From NCBI RefSeq assembly GCF_019880585.1, contig NZ_JAINVV010000004.1:248001-312000 (forward strand): a stretch of DNA of 64,000 nt, written 5' to 3'. Positions 8,334 to 18,400 of the stretch are shown here, in pieces. Within the stretch, counting starts at the first letter, position 1, and every line of letters starts with the position of its first letter. The notes under the pieces were generated by a model. The model was not told where the DNA came from and did not search any database. It saw nothing but the letters and a program-made list of their open reading frames with translations. The stretch comes from Sphingomonas colocasiae. GTDB taxonomy: Bacteria > Pseudomonadota > Alphaproteobacteria > Sphingomonadales > Sphingomonadaceae. Made by a program: the position numbers and the translations under genes.

Positions 8334-8989
8334 GCCACGGCGACGCGGATATCGTCATCGGCCTGTGGCAGCGGCCGGTTCACCACGGCGCCGGCTTCGT
8401 CCTGGCTCAGCCCGAGCGCGCACAGCGTCATCCGGCACATCGCCTGATCATAGGCGGCGGTGCGGCCGCCCGCCAGCCGCATGCGCAGCGCCTTGCGCAC
8501 GATGCCCACCACCAGATCGCGCGCGCTTTCGAGATCGTCGAAGACGAAACGTCCCTGCGCGATCCCGTCGCGCAGCTCGGGCGACGGAAAGGCGCGAAGA
8601 TCCTCGTTCACTTCCTGATCGTCGCTCGACAGCGAATAGATCAGCCATCCCCAGATCTCGTCGCGGCCGGCGCGTTCGAGCACCATGCGCGCCACCGCGA
8701 CCATGCGCTCCGCCGGGTCCGCGATCGGCGCGCACAGCCGCTCGATCTCAAGAAAGGGATCCTTGCCGAGATGCGACCAGACCGCCTCGACCAGATCCTC
8801 GCGCGTCGGGAAATAATTGTAGAAGGTGCCGCGCGCCAGCCCGGCCGCGCGGATGAAATCGTCGATCGTCGCATGCTCGTCACCGCGCCGCGCGATCACG
8901 CGCGCGGCGGCGACGATCAGCTTGTGGCGGGTCTTTTCGCGGCGCTCGCGCCCGATCTCCGCGCGGCGTTGCGCATTCACTTCCGGCAT
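8330..8989 (-). CDS. TetR-family transcriptional repressor of the divergent catabolic operon
   Basis: The 219-residue regulator has a basic N-terminus (EIGRERREKTRHK) followed by the TetR helix-turn-helix at about residues 25-60 (HATIDDFIRAAGLARGTFYN, then YFPTREDL). The C-terminal helical part is the ligand pocket. The start at 8989 follows an AGG site. It is divergent from the alcohol dehydrogenase gene, with two TGTCA-N3-TGACR palindromes in the shared region, so it probably represses both directions and is released by a pathway metabolite. It shares a four-base overlap with the SCO gene downstream. Ligand identity is unknown; an acyl-CoA or terpenoid alcohol would fit the neighbours. Confidence 0.9.
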   Translation of the reverse strand: MPEVNAQRRAEIGRERREKTRHKLIVAAARVIARRGDEHATIDDFIRAAGLARGTFYNYFPTREDLVEAVWSHLGKDPFLEIERLCAPIADPAERMVAVARMVLERAGRDEIWGWLIYSLSSDDQEVNEDLRAFPSPELRDGIAQGRFVFDDLESARDLVVGIVRKALRMRLAGGRTAAYDQAMCRMTLCALGLSQDEAGAVVNRPLPQADDDIRVAVA

Positions 8990-9029
8990 GTCGGAGACCT
9001 GTTCCCATCCCGCTTCGCTGTCAAGCAAC

Positions 9030-9063
9030 CCTGTCAGGATGACGCAGGAATGTCAAAATGACA
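9030..9063. promoter_or_regulatory. Tandem palindromes, candidate TetR operators
   Basis: TGTCA-GGA-TGACG (9032-9044) and TGTCA-AAA-TGACA (9051-9063) have centres 19 bp apart, about two helical turns. They lie between the divergent tetR-type gene and the dehydrogenase operon. A TTGACG -35-like hexamer follows at 9077. The arrangement fits two TetR dimers side by side. Confidence 0.6.
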
Positions 9064-9183
9064 AAAAGAATCCATATTGACGAAATCGAATCATCATGAG
9101 AGATCGTCGGTCAGGCGCCGGGAACGCGGCGCGGGCGACGGGCCGTCCCGGTGCGGGCGGCGGCAGGTGAGGGTGAAGCGCAG

Positions 9184-10278
9184 ATGAAGGCCGCGGTCGT
9201 ACGCGAAAAATCAGGGCCGTTCGTGATCGAGGACGTGACGCTCGATGCGCCGCGCGCGGGCGAGGTGCTTGTCCGCATCGCCGGCGTCGGCATGTGCCAC
9301 ACCGATCTCGTGGTGCGCGACCAGTATTTCCCGACCCCGCTGCCGGCGGTGCTCGGCCATGAAGGCTCGGGCATCGTCGAAGCGGTGGGCGACGGCGTCA
9401 CCAAGGTGGCGGTGGGCGACCATGTCGTGCTGAGCTATGCGAGCTGCGGGCAGTGCGCCAACTGCCTTCAGGGCCTCAACGGCTATTGCCCCGATCTCTA
9501 CGGGCGCAATTTCTCGGGCGCGCGGCCCGATGGATCCTCGCCCTGTTGCGACGCGCACGGCGCGCGGCTGAGCGGCTATTTCTTCGCGCAATCCTCGTTC
9601 GGCGAGTTCGCGCTGGCGACCGAGCGCAACGTCGTGCCGATCGATCGCGACGTTCCGCTGGAGATCATGGGGCCGCTGGGCTGCGGCATTCAGACCGGGG
9701 CTGGCGCGGTGATCAACGCGCTGAAGCCGGGCGCGGGATCGAGCATCGCGATCTTCGGCGCCGGTTCCGTGGGGCTCGCGGCGGTGATGGCCGCCAGGGT
9801 CGCGGGCTGCGCGACGATCATCGCGGTCGACCTGAACGACGCGCGGCTCGAACTGGCGCGCGAACTGGGCGCGACCCATGTCGTGAACGCGGCCGGTGAC
9901 GCGGTGGAGGCGATCCGCGCGATCACCGGCGAGGGTGTTCAATATTCACTCGAATGCACGGGCCTGCCCGCCGTGGTGCGGCAGGCGGTCGACTGCCTTC
10001 GTCTGACCGGCGTGTGCGGGATCATCGGCGTCGCGCCGCTGGGGACGGAGATCGCGCTCGACATGAACGGCCTGCTCTTCGGGCGGACGGTTCGTGGCAT
10101 CATCGAGGGCGACAGCATTCCCGACATCTTCATTCCCCAGCTCGTCGCGCTGTGGCGGCAGGGGCGTTTCCCGTTCGACCGGCTCATCACCTTCTATCCG
10201 CTCTCGGAGATCGAGGCGGCCGCCCATGCATCCGAGCGCGGCGAGGTGCTGAAGGCCGTGCTGCGGCCCGGGCGCTGA
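9184..10278 (+). CDS. Zinc-dependent alcohol dehydrogenase (aryl/geraniol-type MDR)
   Basis: The 364-residue medium-chain dehydrogenase should oxidise an allylic or aromatic alcohol to its aldehyde with NAD(P)+. Catalytic zinc ligands are C38, H59-E60 (LGHEGSG) and C167 (GPLGCGIQTGA). The structural zinc loop has four cysteines at 88, 91, 94 and 102. The Rossmann motif GAGSVG is at 192-197. The GCGIQTGAGA region and the SSFGEFA segment resemble aryl-alcohol and geraniol dehydrogenases such as GeoA of Castellaniella. It is the first gene of a plus-strand operon behind a TetR-controlled region; the next gene starts 15 bp downstream. A precise substrate is inferred only from context. Confidence 0.9.
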   Translation: MKAAVVREKSGPFVIEDVTLDAPRAGEVLVRIAGVGMCHTDLVVRDQYFPTPLPAVLGHEGSGIVEAVGDGVTKVAVGDHVVLSYASCGQCANCLQGLNGYCPDLYGRNFSGARPDGSSPCCDAHGARLSGYFFAQSSFGEFALATERNVVPIDRDVPLEIMGPLGCGIQTGAGAVINALKPGAGSSIAIFGAGSVGLAAVMAARVAGCATIIAVDLNDARLELARELGATHVVNAAGDAVEAIRAITGEGVQYSLECTGLPAVVRQAVDCLRLTGVCGIIGVAPLGTEIALDMNGLLFGRTVRGIIEGDSIPDIFIPQLVALWRQGRFPFDRLITFYPLSEIEAAAHASERGEVLKAVLRPGR

Positions 10279-10293
10279 GGTGAGGAGGGTGTG

Positions 10294-11808
10294 ATGCTCG
10301 ACGGGCGGATCAGCGATCTTGCGGCGGGCGCGGCGAAGCGCTTCGGCGACATGCCCGCCTTTCAGTTGCTGGGCGAGGATGCGGTGCTGGGCTTCGCCGA
10401 GATCGACCGCAGGGCGGCCCGGTTCGCGGGCGGCCTCGCGGCGGCGGGCGTCGGGCGGGGGGATCGCGTGGTCCTCCACCTGCCCAATGGCTGGCGATGG
10501 ATCGTCGCCTATCACGCGATCGCCCGGCTGGGCGCGGTCGTGGTGCCGGCGAACATCCTGCTGACGCCGGCCGAGGTCGGCTTTCTCGCGACCGATTCCG
10601 TGGCGGCGGCGGTGATCCTGCCGGCGGACCGCCAGGCCCCGATCGCGAGCGCGCTGGCGGGATCGACGCCCCGCATCGTCGCCACGGGTGGAGCGGATTG
10701 CGATTTCGCGCGGATGCTGGAGGGCGCGCCGCTCGCGCCGGTCGCGGTCTCTCCCGACGATCTGTTCACCATCGGCTACACATCCGGCACGACCGGCCGG
10801 CCCAAGGGGGCGATGCTGACGCACCGCAACGTCTTCGCCAGCACTGCGCTCACTGCCACCATCCATGTCCGCGCGCGCGGGGAGACGGTGCTGACCGCGC
10901 TGCCCTTTCCGCATGTCTACGGCAATGTCGTGATGAACGCGGCCTTCCTGGCCGGCATGCGCATCCTCGCCATGCCGCGTTTCGACGCCGGCCTCGCGCT
11001 GGCCGCGATCAGCGCCGAGCGGCCGACAGTGTTCGAGGGCGTGCCGACCATGTTCTATCAGATGCTCGCGCATCCCGATCTGGCGGCCGCCGATTTCTCG
11101 TCGCTCAGCCGCTGCACGGTCGGCGGGCAGACCATGCCGACCGCCAAGCTCGACGAGGTGGTCGCGCGGTTCGGATGCCCGATCTGCGAATTGTGGGGCA
11201 TGACCGAGGTGGCCGGCCCCGCGATCTCGCATTCGCCCTATTGGCCGGCGCGGCACGGATCGATCGGCCTGGCTTTTCCCGGCGTCGAGACGCGCGTGGC
11301 CGACCTGTCGGATCGCGGGCGCGACGCAGCGGCGGACGAGGCGGGCGAATTGTGCGTGCGCGGCCCGCTGGTGACGCGCGGCTATTGGCGCAACGACGCG
11401 GCGACCGCCGAGGCGATCGACGGCGATGGCTGGCTGGCGACGGGGGACATCGCGGTGCGCGATGCCGACGGTTATCTGCGCATCGTCGATCGCCGCAAGG
11501 ACCTGATCATCACCGGCGGCTACAATATCTACCCCGCCGAACTCGAACAGGTGATCGCCGCACACCCCTCGGTCGCGATGGTCGCGGTCGCGGCGGTCGC
11601 CGATGCGGAGAAGGGCGAGCTGGCCAAGGCCTTCGTCGTGCTGCGGCCGGACCATGCGGCGGATGCGGCCGCGCTCGACCGCCACTGCCGCGCGCATCTC
11701 GCGCCCTACAAGGTCCCGCGGCTTTTCGCGTTCGTCGACGATCTGCCGAAGACGAGCACCGGCAAGATCCTGCGCCGCGCCCTGCAACCCGAAAGGATGA
11801 GCCAATGA
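10294..11808 (+). CDS. AMP-forming acyl-CoA ligase
   Basis: The 504-residue ANL-superfamily ligase activates a carboxylic acid to its CoA thioester through an acyl-adenylate. The P-loop YTSGTTGRPKG lies at about 162-172 and ELWGMTE is the A5-type motif. WLATGDIAVRD and DRRKDLIITGGYNIYPAE mark the hinge, and TSTGKILRRAL at the C-terminus contains the catalytic lysine. AGGAGG ends five bases before the ATG, making this the start rather than the GTG three bases earlier. It follows the alcohol dehydrogenase and overlaps the aldehyde dehydrogenase by four bases, so the set can take an alcohol to aldehyde, acid and acyl-CoA. Chain or terpenoid specificity cannot be read. Confidence 0.92.
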   Translation: MLDGRISDLAAGAAKRFGDMPAFQLLGEDAVLGFAEIDRRAARFAGGLAAAGVGRGDRVVLHLPNGWRWIVAYHAIARLGAVVVPANILLTPAEVGFLATDSVAAAVILPADRQAPIASALAGSTPRIVATGGADCDFARMLEGAPLAPVAVSPDDLFTIGYTSGTTGRPKGAMLTHRNVFASTALTATIHVRARGETVLTALPFPHVYGNVVMNAAFLAGMRILAMPRFDAGLALAAISAERPTVFEGVPTMFYQMLAHPDLAAADFSSLSRCTVGGQTMPTAKLDEVVARFGCPICELWGMTEVAGPAISHSPYWPARHGSIGLAFPGVETRVADLSDRGRDAAADEAGELCVRGPLVTRGYWRNDAATAEAIDGDGWLATGDIAVRDADGYLRIVDRRKDLIITGGYNIYPAELEQVIAAHPSVAMVAVAAVADAEKGELAKAFVVLRPDHAADAAALDRHCRAHLAPYKVPRLFAFVDDLPKTSTGKILRRALQPERMSQ

Positions 11809-13238
11809 TCGATTTCCACGCCGACTACCGCATGACGATCGACGGCGCCGACGCGCCCGGCGAGGGCAGTTTCGAAGCGTTCAATCCGGCGACGGAGGAG
11901 GTGATCGCACAGGTGCCGCAGGCCGGCCGCGCGCAGCTCGACGCCGCCGTCGCCGCCGCGCGCCGCGCGTTCCCCGCATGGTCCGCGCTGCCCGTCGCGG
12001 AGCGCCAGGCGGCGGTGTCGCGCATCGGCGACGCGATCGAGGCGCATGCCGAGGATTTCATGCGGCTGCTCACCCGCGAACAGGGCAAGGCGCGCGCGGG
12101 CGCCGAGTGGGAGATCGGCGGATCGGTGATCTGGTGCCGCGAGATCGCCAAGCAGGACCTGCCCGTCCATGTCGCGGAGGACAGCGGCGACCGCCGCGTC
12201 GAAACGCGGCGCGTGCCGCTGGGCGTGGTCGGCGCGATTACCCCCTGGAACTTCCCCGTGCTGCTGGCGATCTGGAAGATCGCGCCCGCGCTGGTCGCGG
12301 GCAACACCGTGGTGGTGAAGCCCTCGCCCTTCACGCCGCTGTGCACGCTGAAGCTGGGCGAGCTGCTGCGCGGGGTGCTGCCGCCCGGCGTGGTCAACGT
12401 CATTTCGGGCGGCAACGATCTCGGTGCGTGGCTGACCGGCCATCCCGACGTGCGCAAGATCAGCTTCACCGGATCGACTGCGACCGGGCGCAAGGTGATG
12501 GAATCCGCGTCGGGCAATCTGAAGCGCATCACGCTGGAGCTTGGCGGCAACGATCCCGCGATCGTGCTGCCCGATGTGGATGTGGAAGCGACGGCGCGCG
12601 AACTCTTCTGGGCGTCGTTCCAGAACAGCGCGCAGTTCTGCGTCGCCGCCAAGCGCGTCTATGTCCATGACAGCATCTACGACCGGTTCGCGGGCGCGCT
12701 CGTCGATTATGCGGCGACGGTGAAGGTGGGCGACGGGGCGGAGCAGGGCACCGACCTTGGCCCGATCCAGAACCGCATGCAGTTCGAGAAGCTGAAGGAT
12801 CTGCTGGCCGACGCCAATGCCCAGGGGCTGCGTTTCCTGGCGGGCGGCGCGGTTTCGGAAGGGCCGGGCTTCTTCGTGCCGATCGCGATCGTCGACAACC
12901 CGCCCGAGGATTCGCGCGTCGTGCGCGAGGAGGCGTTCGGCCCGGTGCTGCCGCTGCTGCGCTACAGCGACCTGGACGATGTGATCGCGCGGGCGAACGA
13001 CACCGATTACGGGCTGGCCGCCTCGGTCTGGTCGCGCGACATCGATGCCGCGCAGGGAATCGCGCGGCGGATCGAGGCGGGCACCGTCTGGATCAACGAG
13101 ATCCACAGCTTCTCCCCCCATGTCGCCTTTGGCGGCCATAAACAGTCGGGCATCGGCATCGAGAACGCGCTGGACGGGCTTGCCGAATATACCAATGCCC
13201 AGACCATCGTGACCAATCGTGGAGCCACCCCGGCGTGA
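11805..13238 (+). CDS. NAD(P)-dependent aldehyde dehydrogenase
   Basis: The 477-residue ALDH oxidises an aldehyde to the acid. PWNFPV includes N149, VVKPSP holds K172, FTGSTATG binds the cofactor, LELGGNDP holds the general base E245, and NSAQFC supplies the nucleophile C279. The usual Gly in N-x-G-Q-x-C is Ala here. The C-terminal EEAFGPVLP and FGGHKQSGIG motifs are intact. The ATG overlaps the stop of the ligase gene (ATGA), and its own stop overlaps the start of the TlpA gene (GTGA), so translation is coupled on both sides. In context it most likely acts on the product of the upstream alcohol dehydrogenase, like geranial dehydrogenases in terpene degraders. Confidence 0.92.
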   Translation: MIDFHADYRMTIDGADAPGEGSFEAFNPATEEVIAQVPQAGRAQLDAAVAAARRAFPAWSALPVAERQAAVSRIGDAIEAHAEDFMRLLTREQGKARAGAEWEIGGSVIWCREIAKQDLPVHVAEDSGDRRVETRRVPLGVVGAITPWNFPVLLAIWKIAPALVAGNTVVVKPSPFTPLCTLKLGELLRGVLPPGVVNVISGGNDLGAWLTGHPDVRKISFTGSTATGRKVMESASGNLKRITLELGGNDPAIVLPDVDVEATARELFWASFQNSAQFCVAAKRVYVHDSIYDRFAGALVDYAATVKVGDGAEQGTDLGPIQNRMQFEKLKDLLADANAQGLRFLAGGAVSEGPGFFVPIAIVDNPPEDSRVVREEAFGPVLPLLRYSDLDDVIARANDTDYGLAASVWSRDIDAAQGIARRIEAGTVWINEIHSFSPHVAFGGHKQSGIGIENALDGLAEYTNAQTIVTNRGATPA

Positions 13239-13756
13239 GAATGGCCGCCCCCCTGGCGGCCATGCTGGCAATGGCATTCGTGCTGCTGCCCGGGCCGGCG
13301 CGGGCGCAGGCGGCGCTGCCGTCGCTGCGGCTGGAGACCGGCGCCGGCCAGCCGCTCGACCTTGCCGGTTTCAGGGGCAAGGTGCTGCTGGTCGATATCT
13401 GGGCAAGCTGGTGCGCGCCGTGCCTGCCGGGGCTGCGCGACATCGAGCGGCTGGCGGAACGGTTCCGCTCGCCGGGGTTCGCGGTGGTGCCGATCTCGGT
13501 CGATCGCGGCGGGCCGGTCGCGGCGGTGCGCGGCTATGCCAGGGCCGGGGTCAGCGGTCTGCCCCTCTATGTCGCGGCGCCCAACGCGGCGACCGCGGCG
13601 CTCGGCATGCGGGCGCTGCCCACCACGATCCTGTTCGACGCCCGTGGCCGCGAATATGCGCGCTTCGACGGGCCGTCCGCGTCGCGCGAGGCCGACATCG
13701 CCCGCGCGCTCGCCACGCTGATGAAATCCAGTTCCAAGCAAAGGAAACCGCGATGA
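13235..13756 (+). CDS. Periplasmic TlpA-like thioredoxin
   Basis: The 173-residue protein starts with a signal peptide (MAAPLAAMLAMAFVLLPG, then PARAQA) and carries a thioredoxin domain with WCAPC at 59-63 and a cis-proline in MRALPTTILFD. TlpA/ResA-type proteins reduce disulfides in the periplasm. The GTG start overlaps the ALDH stop; an ATG at 13241 is an alternative. Its stop overlaps the start of the exported linalool dehydratase/isomerase-like gene (ATGA). Because that enzyme's only two cysteines are its expected catalytic pair, a dedicated reductant made by the same transcript is a reasonable reading. Partner and direction of electron flow are inferred. Confidence 0.88.
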   Translation: MRMAAPLAAMLAMAFVLLPGPARAQAALPSLRLETGAGQPLDLAGFRGKVLLVDIWASWCAPCLPGLRDIERLAERFRSPGFAVVPISVDRGGPVAAVRGYARAGVSGLPLYVAAPNAATAALGMRALPTTILFDARGREYARFDGPSASREADIARALATLMKSSSKQRKPR

Positions 13757-15369
13757 TGCGCCGCCTTGCCAAGTCCCTTGCCGCCGCCCTGCTCGCGAGC
13801 GCCGCCTTCAGCGGCGCGATCGCCGCGCCGCCCGTCGATCCCGCCAGCTATCCCCGGCTCGACGACAAGCAGATGGGCCATATCCGCGCGATCGTGACGC
13901 TTGCCGAACAGCCGGACAGCGACTGGTCCGGCATGGGATCGTCCGAGCCGGGGCAGGGCGGCTTCGACGCCTATCGCTATCAGCTCGCGATGATGAGCTA
14001 CACCTTGTCGCTGGCGCATCACCGCTTCACGCCCGCCTATCGCGACCTTTATCGCGAGACCGACGCGCGGCTGATCCACAAGATGCTGCTGTTCGACGTC
14101 TGGGGATTCTGGGAGCTGACGAGCCGTGGGTCCAAGGCGTTCGACCCCAGCCTGACCGTGCTGGGCGATGGCTGGATCGATCCGGTCAAGGATCAGAACA
14201 TCATGTACAGCGGCCACCTGTTCCAGATGGTGACCACGCACGAGATGCTCTACGGCGACGCGCGCTACAGCAAGCCCGACGCCGTCACCTTCGTCTATGA
14301 TCCGTTCGGGCGCGGGCTTGGCCGGCAGGATTTCAAATACGACACGCACAAGCTGGCGCAGGTGCTGGCCAGCCAGTTCGAGGACAATGGCTGGAAGGGG
14401 ATCGAGTGCGAGCCCAACGCCATCTTCCCCGAATGCAACCAGCATCCGCTGCTCGGCTTCGCGCTCTACGACCGCGCCAACGGCACCGATTATTTCAGGC
14501 GCATCTCCAAGGCGTTCAAGGAACAGTTCGACGCGCTCGACTATCTCGATCCCAAGACGTCGTCCTTCATGATGATGTACCTGATCAAGCAGGACAAGGT
14601 GATCCAGCGGCCGACGGCCTGGGCGGACGGATGGTCCGGATCCTTCATGCACGCCTGGTACAAGCCCGAGGTGGAGCAGGCCTATCCGACGCAGCGGACG
14701 AACCTGCTGGTCGACCTGGCCGACGGGACGACGACGACGCGATCGGAAGGCGAGAACCGCAGCTACAGCCACGATCACGGCTTCTTCGCGCTGCTGGCGG
14801 GCGAGGTGGGCGATACCGCGACGCGCGATCGCATGCTGGCCTATGCCGATCGCTACTGGTCTCCGCGCTGGGTGGACGGCGCGCTTTTCTATCCGCGCCA
14901 GGATCTGTTCCGCCGCGCCGATGACGGCGCGAACGTCTGGCGCCGCGTCCAGCCGCTCACCGGCAACGGCCTGATCGGCCTCGCCCGGATGAACGGCAAG
15001 GACGGGCTCTACAATCTGTTCAACCGGCCCTTCGACGCCGCGCATTTCGAACAGCCCTATCTGACCGGCATCGCCTATCCCGACGCGCTGGTCGAGCGCG
15101 CGGTGTATGACGAGAAGGCGAAGGCGCTGGTCGCCACGCTGAAGCCCGGTCGCGACGGCGGTGCGCCGATCCGGTGGAGCGTCGCGAAGCTCGATCCGCG
15201 CAAGACCTATGGCGTGTGGATGGACGGCCGCCCGATCGCGACGATCGCGCCGGGCAAGGCCGTGGCCGCGCCCGGATCGTCGGTCTCGGTCAGCGTGGCG
15301 GACGGCATCGCCACCTTCGCGCAGCCGCTGCCGCGCGAGGCCAGCTTCGTCATCGCCGAGGACAAGTGA
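13753..15369 (+). CDS. Exported linalool dehydratase/isomerase-like protein
   Basis: The 538-residue protein has a signal peptide cleaved near residue 25 (AFSGAIAAPP), so it is probably periplasmic. It matches linalool dehydratase/isomerase (Ldi), which interconverts geraniol, linalool and myrcene, at the active-site blocks: QNIMYSGHL with H155, ECEPNAIFPECN with C219 and C228 (nine apart as in Ldi), and RYQLAMMSY with Y76. LYDRANGTDY follows as in Ldi. C219 and C228 are its only cysteines, so the structural disulfide reported for the Castellaniella enzyme is absent. It is longer than Ldi (about 400 residues) by inserts and a beta-rich C-terminal extension after about residue 430. It probably acts on a related but different alcohol or alkene. 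Confidence 0.87.
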   Translation: MMRRLAKSLAAALLASAAFSGAIAAPPVDPASYPRLDDKQMGHIRAIVTLAEQPDSDWSGMGSSEPGQGGFDAYRYQLAMMSYTLSLAHHRFTPAYRDLYRETDARLIHKMLLFDVWGFWELTSRGSKAFDPSLTVLGDGWIDPVKDQNIMYSGHLFQMVTTHEMLYGDARYSKPDAVTFVYDPFGRGLGRQDFKYDTHKLAQVLASQFEDNGWKGIECEPNAIFPECNQHPLLGFALYDRANGTDYFRRISKAFKEQFDALDYLDPKTSSFMMMYLIKQDKVIQRPTAWADGWSGSFMHAWYKPEVEQAYPTQRTNLLVDLADGTTTTRSEGENRSYSHDHGFFALLAGEVGDTATRDRMLAYADRYWSPRWVDGALFYPRQDLFRRADDGANVWRRVQPLTGNGLIGLARMNGKDGLYNLFNRPFDAAHFEQPYLTGIAYPDALVERAVYDEKAKALVATLKPGRDGGAPIRWSVAKLDPRKTYGVWMDGRPIATIAPGKAVAAPGSSVSVSVADGIATFAQPLPREASFVIAEDK

Positions 15370-15429
15370 GGATCCATTAGTCGGGCGGGGCGCCCGCACC
15401 TTCAAGCAAAGCAAACAGGGAGAGGAAAT

Positions 15430-18400
15430 ATGAAGACGATCTTTGGCCGGCGGGCGCTGCTCGCCGGGGTGTCGGCGGCTGTCCTTTTGACGGGCATGGC
15501 GACGCGGGCAAATGCGCAGGACGTGGCGGGCGAAGCGCTGCCCGGCGGCCAGGATGCGGCGGAGGCCGCGCCGCAGGATATTGTGGTGACGGGATCGCGC
15601 ATCTCGCGCCCCGATTATTCCTCGGCCAGCCCGATCGTGTCGGTGCGCGGCGACGCGCTCGCCAAGACCGGCGGCTCCACGCTGGATTCGGTGCTCGGCC
15701 AGCTTCCGCAATTCACGCCGTCGCGCGGCGCCACCTCGGGCGGCGCGACGCAGGGTGGTGCGGGCCAGGGGCAGGTGACCGCTAATATCCGTGGCCTCGG
15801 GCCGCAGCGCACGCTGGTTCTGCTCGACGGCCGCCGGCTCGCGCCCTCCAATCCCGACGGCACGATCGACCTGTCGACCGTGCCGGAAACGCTGATCGGC
15901 AGCATCGAGGTGATCACCGGCGGCGCATCCGCCACCTATGGATCGGACGCGGTCTCGGGCGTGCTCAACTTCAAGCTGCGCCGCGATCTGGAGGGGCTTC
16001 AGCTCGACGCCAAGACGGGCATCACCGAGATGGGCGATGCCGGCACGCGCGACATCACCGCGTCATGGGGCGCGAAATTCGCGGAGGATCGCGGACGCGT
16101 GCTGTTCAGCCTGGGCTTTCACGACCGCGACCTCGTCCGTGCGGTCAGCCGCGACTTCTTTCGCCAGTCCAACGGCAATTTCATTCCGCCGACGACCTAT
16201 TACGCCAATGACGCGGGCAATCCGTACAATCTTGCCGCGCTGGCGGGGCGCTTCGCGTCCTATGGCACGCCGCTGGCGAACCCGGCGCAGATCGGCACGG
16301 TTTCCGGTCTGCTCGGCCTCAACGAGGATGGCTCGCTCTACAGTATCTTTAATCTCGGGCTGCTCGGCTCTTCTTATGGCTTCGCCAATTACCGCGGGGC
16401 GATCACGCCCGATACCGCGTTCGACCGCTCGGGCCTGCTCAACGTCAACTATTCGCAGAGCCGCACGCTGCAATCGGAACTGAAGCGCTACAATGCCTTC
16501 GGGCGGGTCGAATACGACCTGTCGAGCAACATCACCGCCTATGCGCAGATCCTCTATGCGGAGAACAATGTCCGCTCGGGGCTCGATCCGGTGTTCACCG
16601 GCCAGACCTTCGGCGTGTTCGTGCCGTTCGCGACCGCCGCCGAAAAGGCGCGCGTCCAGGCGGCGGCGCCCGATCTCTACGCGTTGATGATCACCCGGCC
16701 CAATCCGGATCAGGCGTTCAGCATCTACAAGGGCTTCACCGACCAGACGATCGGCAGGCGCGAAGGGCGCACCGATTATGTCGTGCGCCAGTTCCTGGCC
16801 GGATTGCAGGGCAAGATCCCCGGCACGGACATGACGTGGGAATTCTACGGATCGAGCAGCAAGACACGCGCCACCGATCAGGTGGAGGGCGCCAGCCTGA
16901 GCGCCATCCAGTCGCTGCTGGCCAATCCGGCGCAGTGCAGCGGATATAATATCTTCAGCGGTTCGACCCAGCCGCAGGATTGCCTGGATTTCATCCGCCG
17001 CACGGCGACGAACCATACCAGCATCAAGCAGGATATCGTCGAGGGGACGGTGCAGGGCGGTCTGTTCGAGCTGCCGGCGGGCACGCTGCGCTTCGCGCTG
17101 GGCGGCGACTATCGCCGCAACAGCTATGATTACCGTCCCGACGCGCTGTTCCAGCGCAGCCAGACCACATCGCCGCAGGGCCCGCGCAATCCGCCGACCT
17201 CGGATTTCGTCGGCAATCTCGGTTCTCCGCCGGCGTCGGGTTCGACCGACGTCACCGAAATCTATGGCGAGCTGCTCGTGCCGCTGCTCAAGGACACGCC
17301 CTTTATCGAGGAGCTGAACCTGGGCCTTGGCGCGCGCTACTCGAAATACGACACGGTCGGCAGCGTCTGGACCTACAAGGCCGATCTCGACTGGCGGATC
17401 GGCGCGGGGTTCCGCCTGCGCGGCGGCTATAACCGCGCGGTGCGGGCGCCCAGCGTCGGCGAGCTGTTCAAGGCGGAATCGGGCGGCTTCACCGGCATCG
17501 GCGATCCGCGCAACGGGCAGGGCGATCCCTGCTCGCTCAGCGGCCGTTACCGCACCGGCGCGGATGCGACGCGGGTTCGCGCGCTCTGCATCGCCACGGG
17601 CATGCCGCTCGCCGCGGTCGACACCTATAATTACAACTATCCCGTCGCCGTCTCGCGCAGCCTGCCCAATCCGGACCTGAAGGAGGAGACGGCGGACACA
17701 TTCTCGGTGGGCGCGGTCTGGGCGTCGCGCGCCTCCAGCCCGCTGCTGTCGCGGCTGTCGCTGTCGGTCGATTATTACAGCATCCGGATCAAGGATGCGG
17801 TGGGCACGGTTCCGGGCAATATCTCGCTCGCCAAATGCTTCAACGCGGGCGGCGACAATCCGAATTTCGAGGCGAGCAATTTCTATTGCCAGCTCATCCT
17901 GCGCGATCCGGGCACCGGTGTTCCCGTGCAGATCAGCATCCCGACGCTGAACCTCGCCACCTACAAGACCTCGGGCGTCGACGTGCAGCTCGACTGGGGC
18001 GTGGATCTCGACGCGATCGGGCTGGGCGCGAATGCCGGAAGCGTGCGGGTCAACGCCGTCGTCAACTATCTCGATTCCTTCAAGATCCAGTCGCTGCCCG
18101 GCGCCGCGACGCTGGACTATGCCGGCACGATCGGCGACGCTCAGATCGATCCCTTCGGCATCTCCAAACCCGAATGGAAGGGGACGCTGACCGTGCAATA
18201 TGCCAATGGCCCGTTCGATCTGTCGGTGCGCTGGCGCTATATCGACGGCATGCGCGATGCCTCTCGACTGACCGGAAGCACCGCGCCCGGCGTCAAGGCG
18301 GTCGATTATACCGACCTCAATATCGGCTGGAAGATCGGCGACGATTACCGGCTGTCGCTGGGTGTCGACAATCTGTTCGATCGCGGCATCCCGACCTGGA

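Noticed and set aside
13567-15711. A 714-codon minus-strand ORF over the Ldi-like gene
   Set aside because: Low-complexity, no family pattern, and antisense to a gene with clear active-site motifs.
16063-18198. A 711-codon antisense ORF over the TonB receptor
   Set aside because: It is composed of Arg/Ala/Gly-rich sequence without motifs and lies exactly opposite a well-supported gene; a high-GC shadow.
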